DNA of 64,000 bases from Micromonospora cremea (GCF_900143515.1 NZ_FSQT01000001.1:2728001-2792000), one strand, 5' to 3'; counted from the stretch's first letter, positions 1 through 14,698 are shown. Notes: generated from the sequence alone by a model not told the origin. Made by a program: numbers and translations.

Positions 1-583
1 GGCGTTGCGTCGACCACGGGATGGACCGAGAGGTAGGGGCACCGCTGCTCCCTTCAGGAGAGGCGAAAGACGGCATGGAGCTTCGGCTCACGACCGCCGC
101 AGCGGCCCGCCGCGCTGATCGGTAGCGCCCGTCCGGCTGTCACGTTCAGTGATCGCGTCGGTGCGGGGTGAATTGCATCGACGCTACGGTGAGGCCGGCA
201 ACCACTCTTCCGACGAGTGGCGAAATATTTCGATGGCTGGTCCTACGCTTGTCGTGGCCCGCCCGGCCCAGCGGAGCTGGACGATCCCGTGAGGACGGTG
301 ACGGGAGCGCTCACCCAAGGCGGTCTTTTGGGCGCGCGCTAGCCCACCAGGCGGCGTTCCCAGGCCCAGGAATCCGCTGGCCGGCTCGTGGGCGATTGAA
401 GGCTCGGACGTGCCTCCGCCATCTGCACGAGGCTGTGCACGTTCAGCTGTACCTGGCTGTGCACGTCTCCAGAGTCTCTTCCACTCCGGATGTCTACCAC
501 CGTGCTCGGGCCACCGGGCAGCGAGTTTCGCTGCCCGGTGGCCCCGCTGGCTGTGGTGGAACCCGACCTGCTCGCGGCGAGTG
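1..583. other. Non-coding or decayed stretch at window start
   Basis: No convincing full gene is seen here. Open frames exist on both strands but their translations are Arg/Pro-rich and look like chance frames. A 16-codon ORF at 75-125 has a fair ribosome site (AGGAG at 56-60) but no recognisable product. The right edge runs into the flavoprotein remnant at 584. Confidence 0.4.
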
Positions 584-712
584 TCCCAACTGGGACTGCC
601 GACGTTGGCGATTCACGCCCGTACTCCCCTGGCGGTGTTGTTCGATGTCATCCAGCCGTTCCCGACGTTTCCCGAGGCGATCTTCCTGGCGCTGCGTGAC
701 CTCGACGCCCAG
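584..712 (+). pseudogene. C-terminal remnant of a pyridine nucleotide-disulphide oxidoreductase
   Basis: About 43 codons read like the end of a class I flavoprotein disulphide reductase (mercuric reductase or dihydrolipoamide dehydrogenase type). The segment around IQPFPTFPEAIFLALRDLD resembles the end of the dimerisation domain, usually written as D-T-I-Q-P-F-P-T-F-S-E. The rest of such a protein (FAD and NAD domains, CxxxxC motif) is not visible upstream in any frame, so this is a decayed tail. The frame stays open into the next gene, but that gene has its own strong ribosome site. Confidence 0.45.
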
Positions 713-790
713 GTCTCCTCGCCGGGCCCGCACCTGTCGGTGCCTGTGTCGGCCAGCCGGCGTGCGAGCTGTAACGAAGGAGGGATTGCC

Positions 791-1039
791 ATGGAGGAAG
801 GCGCAACGGTGCCATTGACGGTCGTCGGCAGCCGCACGGAGGCGGACCTCATCGTCGGCCTGCTACGCAGTTACGGCCTAAGAGCTGCCGTGGCAGCGGA
901 CGACGTCGGCGGGCAGGAGCCGCACCTGCAACTACAAGGGGTCCGCGTGCTGGTCGCCCCCGCCGACGAAGCCTCCGCCCGTCAGCTCCTGGCCGCTGCC
1001 GAGCAGGACGGGAGCGACGGGCCGCCGATCGGCAGCTGA
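791..1039 (+). CDS. DUF2007-type small signalling protein
   Basis: An 82-residue protein. The core at residues 8-70 (TVVGSRTEADLIVGLLRSYGL, then a second strand-rich half ending in VLVAPADEASARQLL) matches the DUF2007 'putative signal transducing protein' fold, an ACT-like domain of unknown role. The ATG at 791 is chosen because AAGGAGG lies about 9 bases upstream; the longer open frame reaches back into unrelated remnant sequence. The next ORF begins with TTG directly after the stop, so the two may be cotranscribed. Function is unknown. Confidence 0.75.
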   Translation: MEEGATVPLTVVGSRTEADLIVGLLRSYGLRAAVAADDVGGQEPHLQLQGVRVLVAPADEASARQLLAAAEQDGSDGPPIGS

Positions 1040-1297
1040 TTGACCGTGCCGGACCGCGTTGGCACGCCTGCCGTCTCAGCGGATGGCTGCGAGGGATCGC
1101 GACTGTCGGCCATCCCTCTGCTCACCACGCTGACCTGGCGCAACCGACGCGGAGACGAGCGCACTCTGAAGTACGTCGTCGACGGCCGTCTCGAACGCTC
1201 CATCAGCCTTCAAGGCCTCTATCGCCTGACTGACGAATCCGCCGCTCGATTGGGTGCACTGCTCGACAACGCGCCAACCCCGACCCGAATCGCGTAG
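1040..1297 (+). CDS. Small hypothetical protein, TTG start
   Basis: An 85-residue ORF whose TTG abuts the stop of the DUF2007 gene with no gap. The second half (LTWRNRRGDERTLKYVVDGR and on to a leucine-rich end) looks protein-like, while the first 25 residues are less convincing; translation could begin later. No family is recognised. It ends 54 bases before the hairpin that terminates katG on the other strand. It could be a chance frame. Confidence 0.4.
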   Translation: MTVPDRVGTPAVSADGCEGSRLSAIPLLTTLTWRNRRGDERTLKYVVDGRLERSISLQGLYRLTDESAARLGALLDNAPTPTRIA

Positions 1298-1350
1298 ACC
1301 GTTGCCGGGCACGCGCGACATCCTGTACGCCGCGTCAGCTGCAGGACGGA

Positions 1351-1389
1351 CGAGCCCCGGTCGATCGCTGGTGGATCGGCCGGGGCTCG
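1351..1389 (-). terminator. Terminator of the furA-katG transcript
   Basis: A 16-bp stem (1351-1366 with 1374-1389, one G-U pair) encloses a 7-base loop. It lies 17 bases past the katG stop codon. There is no T tract, as is common in high-GC actinobacteria. It may also stop the small rightward ORF pair. Confidence 0.8.
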
Positions 1390-1405
1390 CCTGCTTCACG
1401 CCGGG

Positions 1406-5913
<4,508 letters not shown>

Positions 5914-6124
5914 GCGGCCTCCCCGTCGTCCACCATCGCCAGATGACTCGCCGGTAACGTACTCGACGGCCGGCACCGCGTCGATGCCGTCGTCCAAGCC
6001 GCGAACGTGCCTGCGACTACGCCCCGCCCTGCCCCCGCGCGCCGTCGGCACCGGGCACGGGCTCCCTACGCGCCGCAGAGGGACACGGTGTCAGCCGTGC
6101 CCGTACCCGGCCGCCGCACGCTCT

Positions 6125-6919
6125 TCATGGTGAGCCGCCGCCCCGCTTCGCACGTGCTCCCTGGTCGCCTCGGGCCGCAGCGCCCAGCGGCGAGACGAGC
6201 CGAATGACCCGGCCGGTACGCGTCGCCTGACGCCGGGTGCGTCGGCCCGGCGGCTTCGACCGGCGCGGATGACCGACGCTCTTGCCGGTGGTCCCGCTGT
6301 GCCGGGCTTGTTGCGACGAGTCCGGCTGCCTGCCGAAGGCGCACCGGACCCGACTGTTGGCTTCCGCCTGGGAGAGACCGGACGCGACGAGCAGGTCGCT
6401 GGCCGTGGTGCGTATCTGGGCGAGGACGACGGTTCCGGAGAAACCGATCTCACCCTTGTACGCCGCGCCGGCATGGTGAACGGCTTGCAGGGCTTTCTCC
6501 CGCGCATCGTGCGGCTCCTTTCGAGCAGCGAACTCGTCCCGGAGTATCCGCACCGCCTCAGCAAGGCCGAGAACCGCGTTGATCATCGCTGCCGAGACTG
6601 GTTCCTTGTCCTCGATGACAGTGACAGCTCGACGGATCAGGGCCCCGCTGCTGCCCATCGCCCTCTCCAGTGGCTCGGCGGTTCGGGCGTAGTGACTGAG
6701 CACGCCGTGCCGGTGCCGCCATGACAAGGGGGACAGCCGGGTGACCTCCCGTGCGCCGGCCACCGCCTCCCGCAACACCCGAAGTTCCTCCTGGTTGCCG
6801 CGCAGTCGGGTACGGGCGCGGATCGCGCGCTCGATATCGCGCTCGCACAACGCCTCTGCCGTTTCCGTCAGTTGTTCGACGAGCGTTCGCAGCGCCGGTC
6901 CGGCGGCGCGCCTGACCAC
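6125..6919 (-). pseudogene. Truncated FUSC/aromatic-acid-exporter-like gene, cytosolic part only
   Basis: The first 195 or so residues match the cytosolic half of the full protein encoded at 30199-31362: leader RRAAGPALRTLVEQL, the mid-helix run, and the final QIRTTASDLLVASGL against QLRTMASDLLRATGY. The whole multi-helix membrane half is missing, and an in-frame TGA sits immediately before the GTG at 6919. The last 65 residues are Arg/Pro/Gly-rich and do not match, which suggests loss of the natural stop by frameshift. It is more likely a remnant than a functional soluble version. Confidence 0.55.
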
Positions 6920-7054
6920 TCACAACGGGTTGCGGGTGCAGCGCCGCGCCGCCGACACCGGGCAACCCGCTGCCCCGAACGACCGCTTTCCTGTGAGGAA
7001 AGCCACGACCGCTTTCCTTGCGAGAAAGCAGTCCAACGATCAAGGATGGGTCCC

Positions 7055-7528
7055 ATGAAGCCTCAAGATGCCCAGTTATCGCTCGACGACATTCGGCGTC
7101 TGCAGGACAGGACTCGCGAGCAGATCGTCGGCCAGAGCTTCGTCCGTTCCCACGTCCCGCTCGCGGCATTGGGACTCTTTGCCGGGTTGGCGTCCGTTGA
7201 TCTCCAGAACCCTTGGCGCACCGCCACCCTCCTCTTCGGGTTCGGACTCTTCGTCGGAGTGGGGATCGTGCACGAACACCGGACCCTCGTGCAGCGCAAG
7301 CCCACCGGCCTGGAGTGGCTGTTCTGGGTGGGATTGTCGGCCGGGCCCATGCTGCTGTTCGGCGTCTTCCGAATCGCCGCCTGGGCATGGCTGGCTCTGC
7401 CCTCGCAGGGGCTGCTATCGCAGGGCACGCTCGCCGCTGCCGCCACGGCTGCGACCTTTGTCGCCATCACGCCCTTGAGCCGCCGGACCTTCGCGGAGAT
7501 CGTGCTGCGCGAGAGCCGACGCGCCTGA
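7055..7528 (+). CDS. Small four-helix membrane protein
   Basis: A 157-residue protein with a short soluble N-terminus (DDIRRLQDRTREQIVGQSF) and four hydrophobic segments at about 33-50, 58-74, 88-105 and 125-145. The ATG at 7055 has AAGGA 8 bases upstream; a nearer ATG at 7046 has no room for a ribosome site. The stop overlaps the ATG of the winged-helix gene (TGATG), so the pair is translationally coupled. Paired membrane protein and small HTH regulator genes are common in actinobacteria. The family name is not recognised. Confidence 0.8.
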   Translation: MKPQDAQLSLDDIRRLQDRTREQIVGQSFVRSHVPLAALGLFAGLASVDLQNPWRTATLLFGFGLFVGVGIVHEHRTLVQRKPTGLEWLFWVGLSAGPMLLFGVFRIAAWAWLALPSQGLLSQGTLAAAATAATFVAITPLSRRTFAEIVLRESRRA

Positions 7529-7836
7529 TGGACCCCCGCTTCGACGAGTTCCTGCACGTCCCGGCACGGTTGTCCATCGTCGCCCTGCTGGCACCGGCCG
7601 CCTGGGTGGATTTCGGTTTTCTGAGGGACACGATCGGTACCAGCGATTCGGCGCTGTCCAAGCATGTCTCGGCCCTGGCCGAGGCCGGATATGTCACCGT
7701 TCGCAAGGATCAGCAACGCCGGGCACGGCGCACCTTCGTCCAGCTCACCCCGCAGGGACGGCACGCGTTTCAGCGGCACGCGGCCGCGCTGGAGCACATC
7801 GTCGCCGCCGCCCACGCATCACCGGAAGCCAACTAA
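7528..7836 (+). CDS. Winged-helix transcriptional regulator (HTH_34 type)
   Basis: A 102-residue protein that is nearly all one winged-helix domain: ARLSIVALLAPAAWVDFGFL (helices 1-2), TSDSALSKHVSALAEAGYV (recognition helix) and VRKDQQRRARRTFVQLTPQG (wing), then a short helix. This is the layout of the MarR/ArsR-like 'winged helix DNA-binding' family PF13601. It begins inside the stop codon of the preceding membrane-protein gene and probably regulates that operon. No effector domain is present. Confidence 0.88.
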   Translation: MDPRFDEFLHVPARLSIVALLAPAAWVDFGFLRDTIGTSDSALSKHVSALAEAGYVTVRKDQQRRARRTFVQLTPQGRHAFQRHAAALEHIVAAAHASPEAN

Positions 7837-7931
7837 ACCGGACAGCCGAGCTGGTGAGCCGGCCGAGAGTTCCGAGTCGGCGGTTGAACACGGGTACGTG
7901 CGACGGCGCGCACAGCGGGAAGGCCGGTTGG

Positions 7932-8198
7932 ATGAATGACCCAGGGGATCTGGCGCGAAGCGCGCTCGAGCGAATCCACAAGGCTGCCGTGAGACACCGG
8001 GACCCTGAGCTGCACCACGCCGCCGCCGACATCGTCCGAGCCGCCCAGGCGAGGGGCCTCGATCCGGGGCCGGTCGAGTCGTACCGCCCCTGCCCGGTGT
8101 GCGGTGCTGAGCCCGGACAGTTGTGCATCAACGTCCCTGGTCACCCCGTAGCCCCGGCAGACATGCACCCGGAACGGACGGAAACGGCAGCACCGTAG
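7932..8198 (+). CDS. Small protein with a C-terminal zinc-binding CxxC motif
   Basis: An 88-residue ORF. The N-terminal half is helical and charged. The C-terminal part holds CPVCGAEPGQLC followed by HPV and a final HPER, a Cys-Cys-Cys-His pattern often seen in short actinobacterial zinc-ribbon-like proteins of unknown role. The ATG at 7932 is preferred over the upstream in-frame ATG at 7854 because residues before it are low in protein character. No operon partner is evident. Confidence 0.65.
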   Translation: MNDPGDLARSALERIHKAAVRHRDPELHHAAADIVRAAQARGLDPGPVESYRPCPVCGAEPGQLCINVPGHPVAPADMHPERTETAAP

Positions 8199-9737
<1,539 letters not shown>

Positions 9738-9763
9738 CCCCAATTAACCCCTGACACCGCACC

Positions 9764-9795
9764 TGTGGCGCGGCGGCCGAGGCCGCCGCGCCACA
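9764..9795 (+). terminator. Xylanase terminator
   Basis: A perfect 15-bp GC-rich inverted repeat (9764-9778 with 9781-9795) is separated by only two bases, so the real loop is 4-6 bases. It lies 27 bases after the stop codon and lacks a T tract. Confidence 0.85.
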
Positions 9796-9899
9796 CTGGC
9801 GTCCGTAACCAGCTGCCGTCAACCCTCGGGCTCGGGTCAACCGGTGCACCATGAGGCAGGGCGGGCGGTGTTGTCGGCGATCGCGGCCTTCGCCGTCGT

Positions 9900-9909
9900 C
9901 GGCTAGACC
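9900..9909. repeat. Target-site duplication of the IS4 element, left copy
   Basis: CGGCTAGACC, identical to 11414-11423. The right copy contains the kinase stop codon (TAG on the minus strand, 11419-11417). Confidence 0.9.
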
Positions 9910-11413
9910 CAACGCCGTTCAGTTAGGCGGCGTGGTGGGTTGTCAAGCGTGTCGTGGAGACGAAGCAGCGGAGCTCCGGTATAGAGGGTGGTCACTCTAA
10001 GACGCCCTTGCACCTGGAGCTCCGCTGGCTGATCAGATTGCCATAACTCGGACGGTGACGGTAGCCGCGGGTGTGTTCGCGCCAGGTCACCTGGGCGAGT
10101 TGACTCGTCTGGTGCCGTTCGAGATGGTCGATGATGTCCTGGCCTCGACCAGGCGTACCGAGTCACGGGTCCGGCTGTTGCCGGCCCGGGTCGTGATGTA
10201 TTTACTGCTCGCGGGATGCCTGTTCGCCGAACTGGGATACCAGCAGGTATGGCGCAAGCTGACCAGCGGATTGTCCGGCCTGCCGATCGTCTCGCCCAGC
10301 GGCAGCGCGTTGCGCCAGGCCCGGCAACGCCTCGGCCCGCAACCGGTGCGGGCGTTGTTCGATCTGCTGCGTGGCCCGGCCGCCACCAACGCCGCCCAGG
10401 TGCGCTGGCGTGGTCTGCTGCTGGCCGTAATCGACGGAACCCTCCTGACGGTCGCGGACTCAGCCGCGAACACCGGCCGCTATGCCAAACAGCGATGCAA
10501 CAACGGCGCATCCGGCTACCCCCAACTACGGCTCAGCGCCCTGATGTCCTGCGGCACCCGCTCGGTCCTCGACGCCGTGTTCGACCCGGTCAGCACCGGC
10601 GAACTCGACCAGGCCCGCCACCTCGCCCGCAGCCTACGGCCCGGGATGCTGCTGCTGGCCGACCGAAACTACGCCGCCGCCGACCTGGTCACCACCCTGG
10701 CCGCGACCGGCGCGCACCTGCTCATCCGCTGCAAGAACGGCCGCAAACTACCGACTTTGCGCCGCCACCGCGACGGCTCCTTCTCCTCGGTCATCGGCGG
10801 GCTACCGATCCGGGTCATCGACGCGCAGATCAGCATCACCACCACCGAGGACACCCGCACCAGCGGCTACCGACTGATCACCACGTTGCTCAACCCGCTC
10901 ACCCATCCCGGCGCCGAACTGATCCGGCTCCACCACCAGCGCTGGGAGATCGAGACCGCCTACCTCGAACTCAAATCCTCGATCCTGGGCGGACGTGTCC
11001 TACGCGCCCGCACCCCCGACGGCGTTCAGCAAGAGATCTACGCCCTGCTCAGCGTCTACCAACTACTCCGCACCGCGATGGTCGACGCCACCGACAGCCG
11101 GCCCGGCCTCGACCCCGACCGGGCCAGCTTCACCACCGCCCTGAACACCGCCCGCGACCAGATCGTGCACGCCGCCGGCGTCATCGCCGACACCGCCATC
11201 GACCTCGTCGGCGTCATCGGCGCCGATGTTCTGGCCCACCTGCTCCCCGACCGCCGCCTGCGCACCAAGACACGCATGATCAAACGCTCGAACAGCAAAT
11301 ACCAAGCCCGCGGCCCCAACATCGACCGACGCAGCTATCAAGCCACCACCAGCATCGACATCGTCATCCCCGACCCTTGACGCCCACACCAACCGCCTAA
11401 CTGAACGGCGTTG
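9910..11413 (+). mobile_element. Intact IS4-family insertion sequence (1504 bp)
   Basis: The ends are 21-bp perfect inverted repeats, CAACGCCGTTCAGTTAGGCG plus one G (9910-9930, and the complement at 11393-11413). The element is flanked by a 10-bp direct repeat, CGGCTAGACC, at 9900-9909 and 11414-11423, the duplication length usual for IS4 elements. It carries one full transposase gene. Perfect ends and flanks suggest a recent insertion. The right flank covers the stop codon of the Ser/Thr kinase gene. Confidence 0.95.
10055..11380 (+). CDS. IS4-family DDE transposase
   Basis: A 441-residue transposase. The catalytic DDE residues lie in AVIDGTLLTVAD, LLLADRNYAA and RWEIETAYLELK. The last fits the IS4 signature R-x3-E-x6-K, with His in place of the usual leading Tyr. 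The N-terminal region has the IS4 N-domain pattern (ARVVMYLLLAGCLF, then SGSALRQARQRLG). The frame is open a little upstream of the start, within the element's left end; either an internal GTG or this start could be used. It appears intact, so the element may be active. Confidence 0.93.
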   Translation: MTVAAGVFAPGHLGELTRLVPFEMVDDVLASTRRTESRVRLLPARVVMYLLLAGCLFAELGYQQVWRKLTSGLSGLPIVSPSGSALRQARQRLGPQPVRALFDLLRGPAATNAAQVRWRGLLLAVIDGTLLTVADSAANTGRYAKQRCNNGASGYPQLRLSALMSCGTRSVLDAVFDPVSTGELDQARHLARSLRPGMLLLADRNYAAADLVTTLAATGAHLLIRCKNGRKLPTLRRHRDGSFSSVIGGLPIRVIDAQISITTTEDTRTSGYRLITTLLNPLTHPGAELIRLHHQRWEIETAYLELKSSILGGRVLRARTPDGVQQEIYALLSVYQLLRTAMVDATDSRPGLDPDRASFTTALNTARDQIVHAAGVIADTAIDLVGVIGADVLAHLLPDRRLRTKTRMIKRSNSKYQARGPNIDRRSYQATTSIDIVIPDP

Positions 11414-11416
11414 CGG

Positions 11417-12865
11417 CTAGACCTGCGGCGCTGCGGTCCCTCCGGCTGATTCCTCCGCCGTTGGTTCCTCGGTTGGTTCCTCGGATGACTCCTCGGTCGG
11501 GTCCGCCGTTGGTTCCTCCGTCGGCTCCACGGTCGGTGCCGACGTCGTTCCGCCCGTCGGAGCTGCCGTCGGTCCCTGAGGGGCGCTTTCGGAGGTGGTG
11601 GGGCTGGGTGCGCCCACACTGCTCCCACCTGAAGGCGTAGGTCCGGCCGTCGTCCCCTCGGCCGCTGGACGGGTGGTCGTCGGGCTCGGGGTTCCCGGCG
11701 CTCGAACCGGCAGACCGGCAGAATTCCGGTTGGCCGGTTCGCCGCCACCGACGCCAGGGCCAGGGCCAGGTCCCCCCTGCGACGGCGGCACCGCAGGCGG
11801 CACCGCGGGCGGCACCGACGGTCGCCCGGTCGGGCCCGGCATCATCCCAGTGGGATCAGCGAACACCAGGACAGCAGCCGCTGCGGCCAACGATACGAGC
11901 AGCACCGCGAGCGCCTTGGGCCCAGGACTGACGGCCCGGCTCACGGCACCGCCGACGGCCGACCGCCGGGCGGGCCGGTGCTCGGTTCGCGGCCCGGTCA
12001 AAGTCACCCAGGTAGCGGCCCTCACCTGCGTATCGGACGAGTCCGCGAGCGCCTGCGCCGCGGCGGCCATGGCCGCCGCCGTCGGGAACCGGTCACTGGG
12101 CGCCTTGGCCATCGCGGTGGCCACCAGCTGCCGCACCTCCGCCGGGACGTCGTCGGGCAGCGGCGGCGGTTCCTCTTCGAGGTGCCGCAGCGCCACCGCG
12201 ACGGCATTGTCACCCTGGTACGGGGGTTCACCGGCGAGGCAGTGGTAGACGACGGCACCCAGCGCGTAGATGTCGATCGCCGCTGTGGTCTCGTTCTTGG
12301 ACACCTGCTCGGGCGCCATGTACAGGGCGGTGCCGACGACCTGGTTCGCCCCGGTCAGGCTCGCCGCGTCGTGCGTGACGGCAACGCCGAAGTCGACCAG
12401 GACGACGTGCCCGTCCGGCTCGATGATCAGATTGTTGGGCTTGACGTCACGGTGCACGACGCCGGCATCGTGCGCGGCCTGCAGGGCCCGGGCGGTCTGC
12501 GCGGCGACCGACATCGTCTCGCCCGCGTCCAGCTGGCCGACCTCGGCGATCCGCTCGGACAAGGACTGTCCCTGCACGCATTCCATCACGATGTAGGCGA
12601 GGTCCGGCCCCTCGGGCCGGGACACCTCGCCGTAGTCGTAGACCTGTGCGACACCCGGGTGACGCAAGGCCGCCATCGCGCGTGCCTCGCGGCGGAACCG
12701 CTCGCCGAAGCCGGGGTCGGTGACCAGGCTGGGGCGCAGCATCTTGACGGCCACGCAGCGGTCCAGGGTCTCGTCAACCGCCCGCCACACGTCGCCCATC
12801 CCACCGCTGGCGATGCTCTCGACCAGGCGGTAACGGTCTCCGACGAGTTGCCCCACACTCGGCAT
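11417..12865 (-). CDS. Membrane-anchored Ser/Thr protein kinase (PknB type)
   Basis: A 482-residue eukaryotic-type kinase. The glycine loop is SIASGGMGDVWRA and the ATP lysine Lys41 is in VAVKML. The catalytic loop HRDVKPNN is at 138-145, DFG at 158-160 and APEQ at 184-187. A basic juxtamembrane stretch is followed by one transmembrane helix (about 317-336) and an external tail of Pro, Gly, Ser, Thr and Glu repeats (337-482) without PASTA domains. The ATG at 12865 gives the canonical start. An IS4 element has inserted exactly at its stop codon, but target duplication leaves the stop intact; an IS5 element lies 70 bases upstream and may affect its promoter. Confidence 0.95.
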   Translation of the reverse strand: MPSVGQLVGDRYRLVESIASGGMGDVWRAVDETLDRCVAVKMLRPSLVTDPGFGERFRREARAMAALRHPGVAQVYDYGEVSRPEGPDLAYIVMECVQGQSLSERIAEVGQLDAGETMSVAAQTARALQAAHDAGVVHRDVKPNNLIIEPDGHVVLVDFGVAVTHDAASLTGANQVVGTALYMAPEQVSKNETTAAIDIYALGAVVYHCLAGEPPYQGDNAVAVALRHLEEEPPPLPDDVPAEVRQLVATAMAKAPSDRFPTAAAMAAAAQALADSSDTQVRAATWVTLTGPRTEHRPARRSAVGGAVSRAVSPGPKALAVLLVSLAAAAAVLVFADPTGMMPGPTGRPSVPPAVPPAVPPSQGGPGPGPGVGGGEPANRNSAGLPVRAPGTPSPTTTRPAAEGTTAGPTPSGGSSVGAPSPTTSESAPQGPTAAPTGGTTSAPTVEPTEEPTADPTEESSEEPTEEPTAEESAGGTAAPQV

Positions 12866-12934
12866 AGAGCTTCCGGTACCCAGGACTCCTCGATCTCAAG
12901 CACCCCAGCGCCGCCCCGCCGTTCGACCTCCTTA

Positions 12935-13920
12935 GAGCGACCGGCAGTAGGTAGAGGATCTGGGCAGACGGGACCCTCGGGGTAGCAAGCAGGCACGGGG
13001 CCATAGATCATCGGAGTTCTCTACGCTTCGTGACCGATGGAGTCCCGTGCCTGCGTTGCCATCTTCGTTGTTCGAACCTGTCTGGGTCCAGTTCGCCGCG
13101 CTCTGGCCTGAGCAACCCGAGTTCGATCCAGCACATCCGTTGGGCTGCCATCGGCGCCGGATCCCTGACCGGGTCGTGTTCGAGCACGTCATCGCCGCTT
13201 TGGTACACGGCTCGGGCTATGAGCGCGTCGCGTCGGATGCCTGCTCGGACCGCACGATCTGCCGGCGTCTGCGGTCGTGGGCCCAGGCCGGCCTGGGCGA
13301 ACAGCTTCATGAGCTCGCCCTGGATGCCTACGACCGCATGATCGGGCTGGACCTGGCCGACGTCAGCGCCGACGGCGCCATCACGAAGGCCCCGTGCGGC
13401 GGGGACCGGGCCGGCCGGTCCCCGGTCGACCGCGGCAAAGGCGGCATGAAACGCTCGACCGGCGTCGACGGCTACGGCATCCCGCTCGGAATCACCAGCG
13501 CGCCCGCCAACCGGCACGACTCCCCGCTGCTACGCGACACCTTCACAGCATGCAGCACCCAACTGCGGCACCACTGGCCCGAGCAGGTCACCGCGCACCT
13601 GGACCGCGGCTACGACAGCAACCGAACCCGTGACCTGCTCGAAGAGATCGGCTTCGACGCCGAGATCGCCCGCAAGGGCATACCCACCCCAGTCCAAATC
13701 GGCAAACGCTGGGTCGTGGAGAGAACCAACTCCTGGATGAACGGCTTCGGCAAGATCCGCCGCTGCACCGACCGCGACGCCCAGATCATCGACCTCTACC
13801 TGTACCTGGCCGCGACGATCGTCACCATCCGTCAACTCATCCAACGAGCCCGCACCCTCTACCGCTGGGACACCCGACCCACCACCCGCCGACTCAAATA
13901 ACGCCTATCGCCGGTCGCTC
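12935..13920 (+). mobile_element. Intact IS5-family insertion sequence (986 bp)
   Basis: The terminal inverted repeats match at 15 of 17 positions (GAGCGACCGGC then A/G-variable AGTAGG; 12935-12951 and the complement at 13904-13920). The element is bounded by a 3-bp TTA duplication at 12932-12934 and 13921-13923, the target pattern of the IS427/IS1031 groups of IS5. It carries one full-length transposase ORF. It sits upstream of the kinase gene and in opposite orientation. Confidence 0.9.
13047..13901 (+). CDS. IS5-family DDE transposase
   Basis: A 284-residue transposase in one uninterrupted frame, unlike many IS427-group elements that need a frameshift. It has an N-terminal DUF4096-like HTH region (residues 15-80, ending RTICRRLRSWAQAG) and a catalytic core with Asp in VSADGAITKA, Asp in AHLDRGYDSNRTR and Glu in WVVERTNSWM. 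The ATG at 13047 lies 112 bases inside the left end. It appears functional. Confidence 0.92.
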   Translation: MPALPSSLFEPVWVQFAALWPEQPEFDPAHPLGCHRRRIPDRVVFEHVIAALVHGSGYERVASDACSDRTICRRLRSWAQAGLGEQLHELALDAYDRMIGLDLADVSADGAITKAPCGGDRAGRSPVDRGKGGMKRSTGVDGYGIPLGITSAPANRHDSPLLRDTFTACSTQLRHHWPEQVTAHLDRGYDSNRTRDLLEEIGFDAEIARKGIPTPVQIGKRWVVERTNSWMNGFGKIRRCTDRDAQIIDLYLYLAATIVTIRQLIQRARTLYRWDTRPTTRRLK

Positions 13921-14011
13921 TTAATCGGTTGTCGCCGCCGTACGCCTCGACGACGATGGCCACGACCCGCGAGCTGTCCAGCTCAGCCATCACCAGCCGA
14001 CGGAACCCACC

Positions 14012-14698
14012 ATGGATCTCGCCCAACGTCGTGAGCTCGCCCTCAGGGCGCTCGACGGCTACGAGAGTGGCCCTGACGCCACAACCCGGGCGATGATCAG
14101 CGCCCGAGCGAAGATCGACGACGCTGCGGCCCTGGTCCTGGTCGAGGGTGTCAGCGACCAGATCGCGCTGGAAACGGCCGCGACCGGCCGCGACCGGGAT
14201 CTCGAAGCGGAGCGCGTCGTGATCGTGCCGATCGGCGGGGCGCACGCGATCGGCCGCTTCCTGACCGAACTGGGCCCCCGGATCGCTCAGGTGCGCCTCG
14301 CTGGCCTGTACGACGTGCGTGAGGAGGAAGTCTTCCGGCGCGCACTGGTCGCCGCCCAGGTCGGCACGCCCCGCACCCGCGCCGACATGGTGCGCCTCGG
14401 GTTTCACGTCTGCGTCGACGACCTCGAAGAGGAACTGATCCGTGCCGTCGGCGCCGCAGAGGTCGAAGTCCTGTTCGACTCGCAGGGCGATCTGGGGTCG
14501 TTCCGCTCACTGCAGAATCAGCCCGCCTGGCGCGGCCAGGAGCCCGAGCGGCAGATGTGGCGGTTCCTGCGCAGCGGCGCGCGCCGCAACCTGCGCTACG
14601 CACGACTGCTCACCGAGGCAGCGATGGGCCCGGATGCCCTGCCTCGGCCAATCGCCGCGGTGCTCGACGCGGCGCGGACCGACCGGTCTGTGGCGTGA
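14012..14698 (+). CDS. Stand-alone TOPRIM protein, OLD-nuclease-like
   Basis: A 228-residue protein. The TOPRIM signature LVLVEGVSDQIALETAA (about 40-56) supplies the first Glu and Asp, and the following strands VVIVPIGGAHAIGRFL and LAGLYDVREE supply the second acidic site. This resembles the C-terminal TOPRIM domain of OLD-family nucleases without the ABC ATPase domain. NCBI-type naming would be 'TOPRIM nucleotidyl transferase/hydrolase domain protein'. No ATPase partner is adjacent. The ATG at 14012 lacks a strong ribosome site, and the IS5 element ends only 91 bases upstream, so its native promoter may be displaced. Confidence 0.8.
   Translation: MDLAQRRELALRALDGYESGPDATTRAMISARAKIDDAAALVLVEGVSDQIALETAATGRDRDLEAERVVIVPIGGAHAIGRFLTELGPRIAQVRLAGLYDVREEEVFRRALVAAQVGTPRTRADMVRLGFHVCVDDLEEELIRAVGAAEVEVLFDSQGDLGSFRSLQNQPAWRGQEPERQMWRFLRSGARRNLRYARLLTEAAMGPDALPRPIAAVLDAARTDRSVA

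Noticed and set aside
9900..13923. The kinase gene as cargo of a composite transposon
   Set aside because: The two flanking elements belong to different families, with different ends and target duplications, so they cannot mobilise the gene jointly.
13924..14011. Short minus-strand ORF (MAELDSSRVVAIVVEAYGG) running into the IS5 end
   Set aside because: It could be a gene cut by the insertion, but joining the flanks gives only an Arg/Gly-rich continuation and no recognised family.
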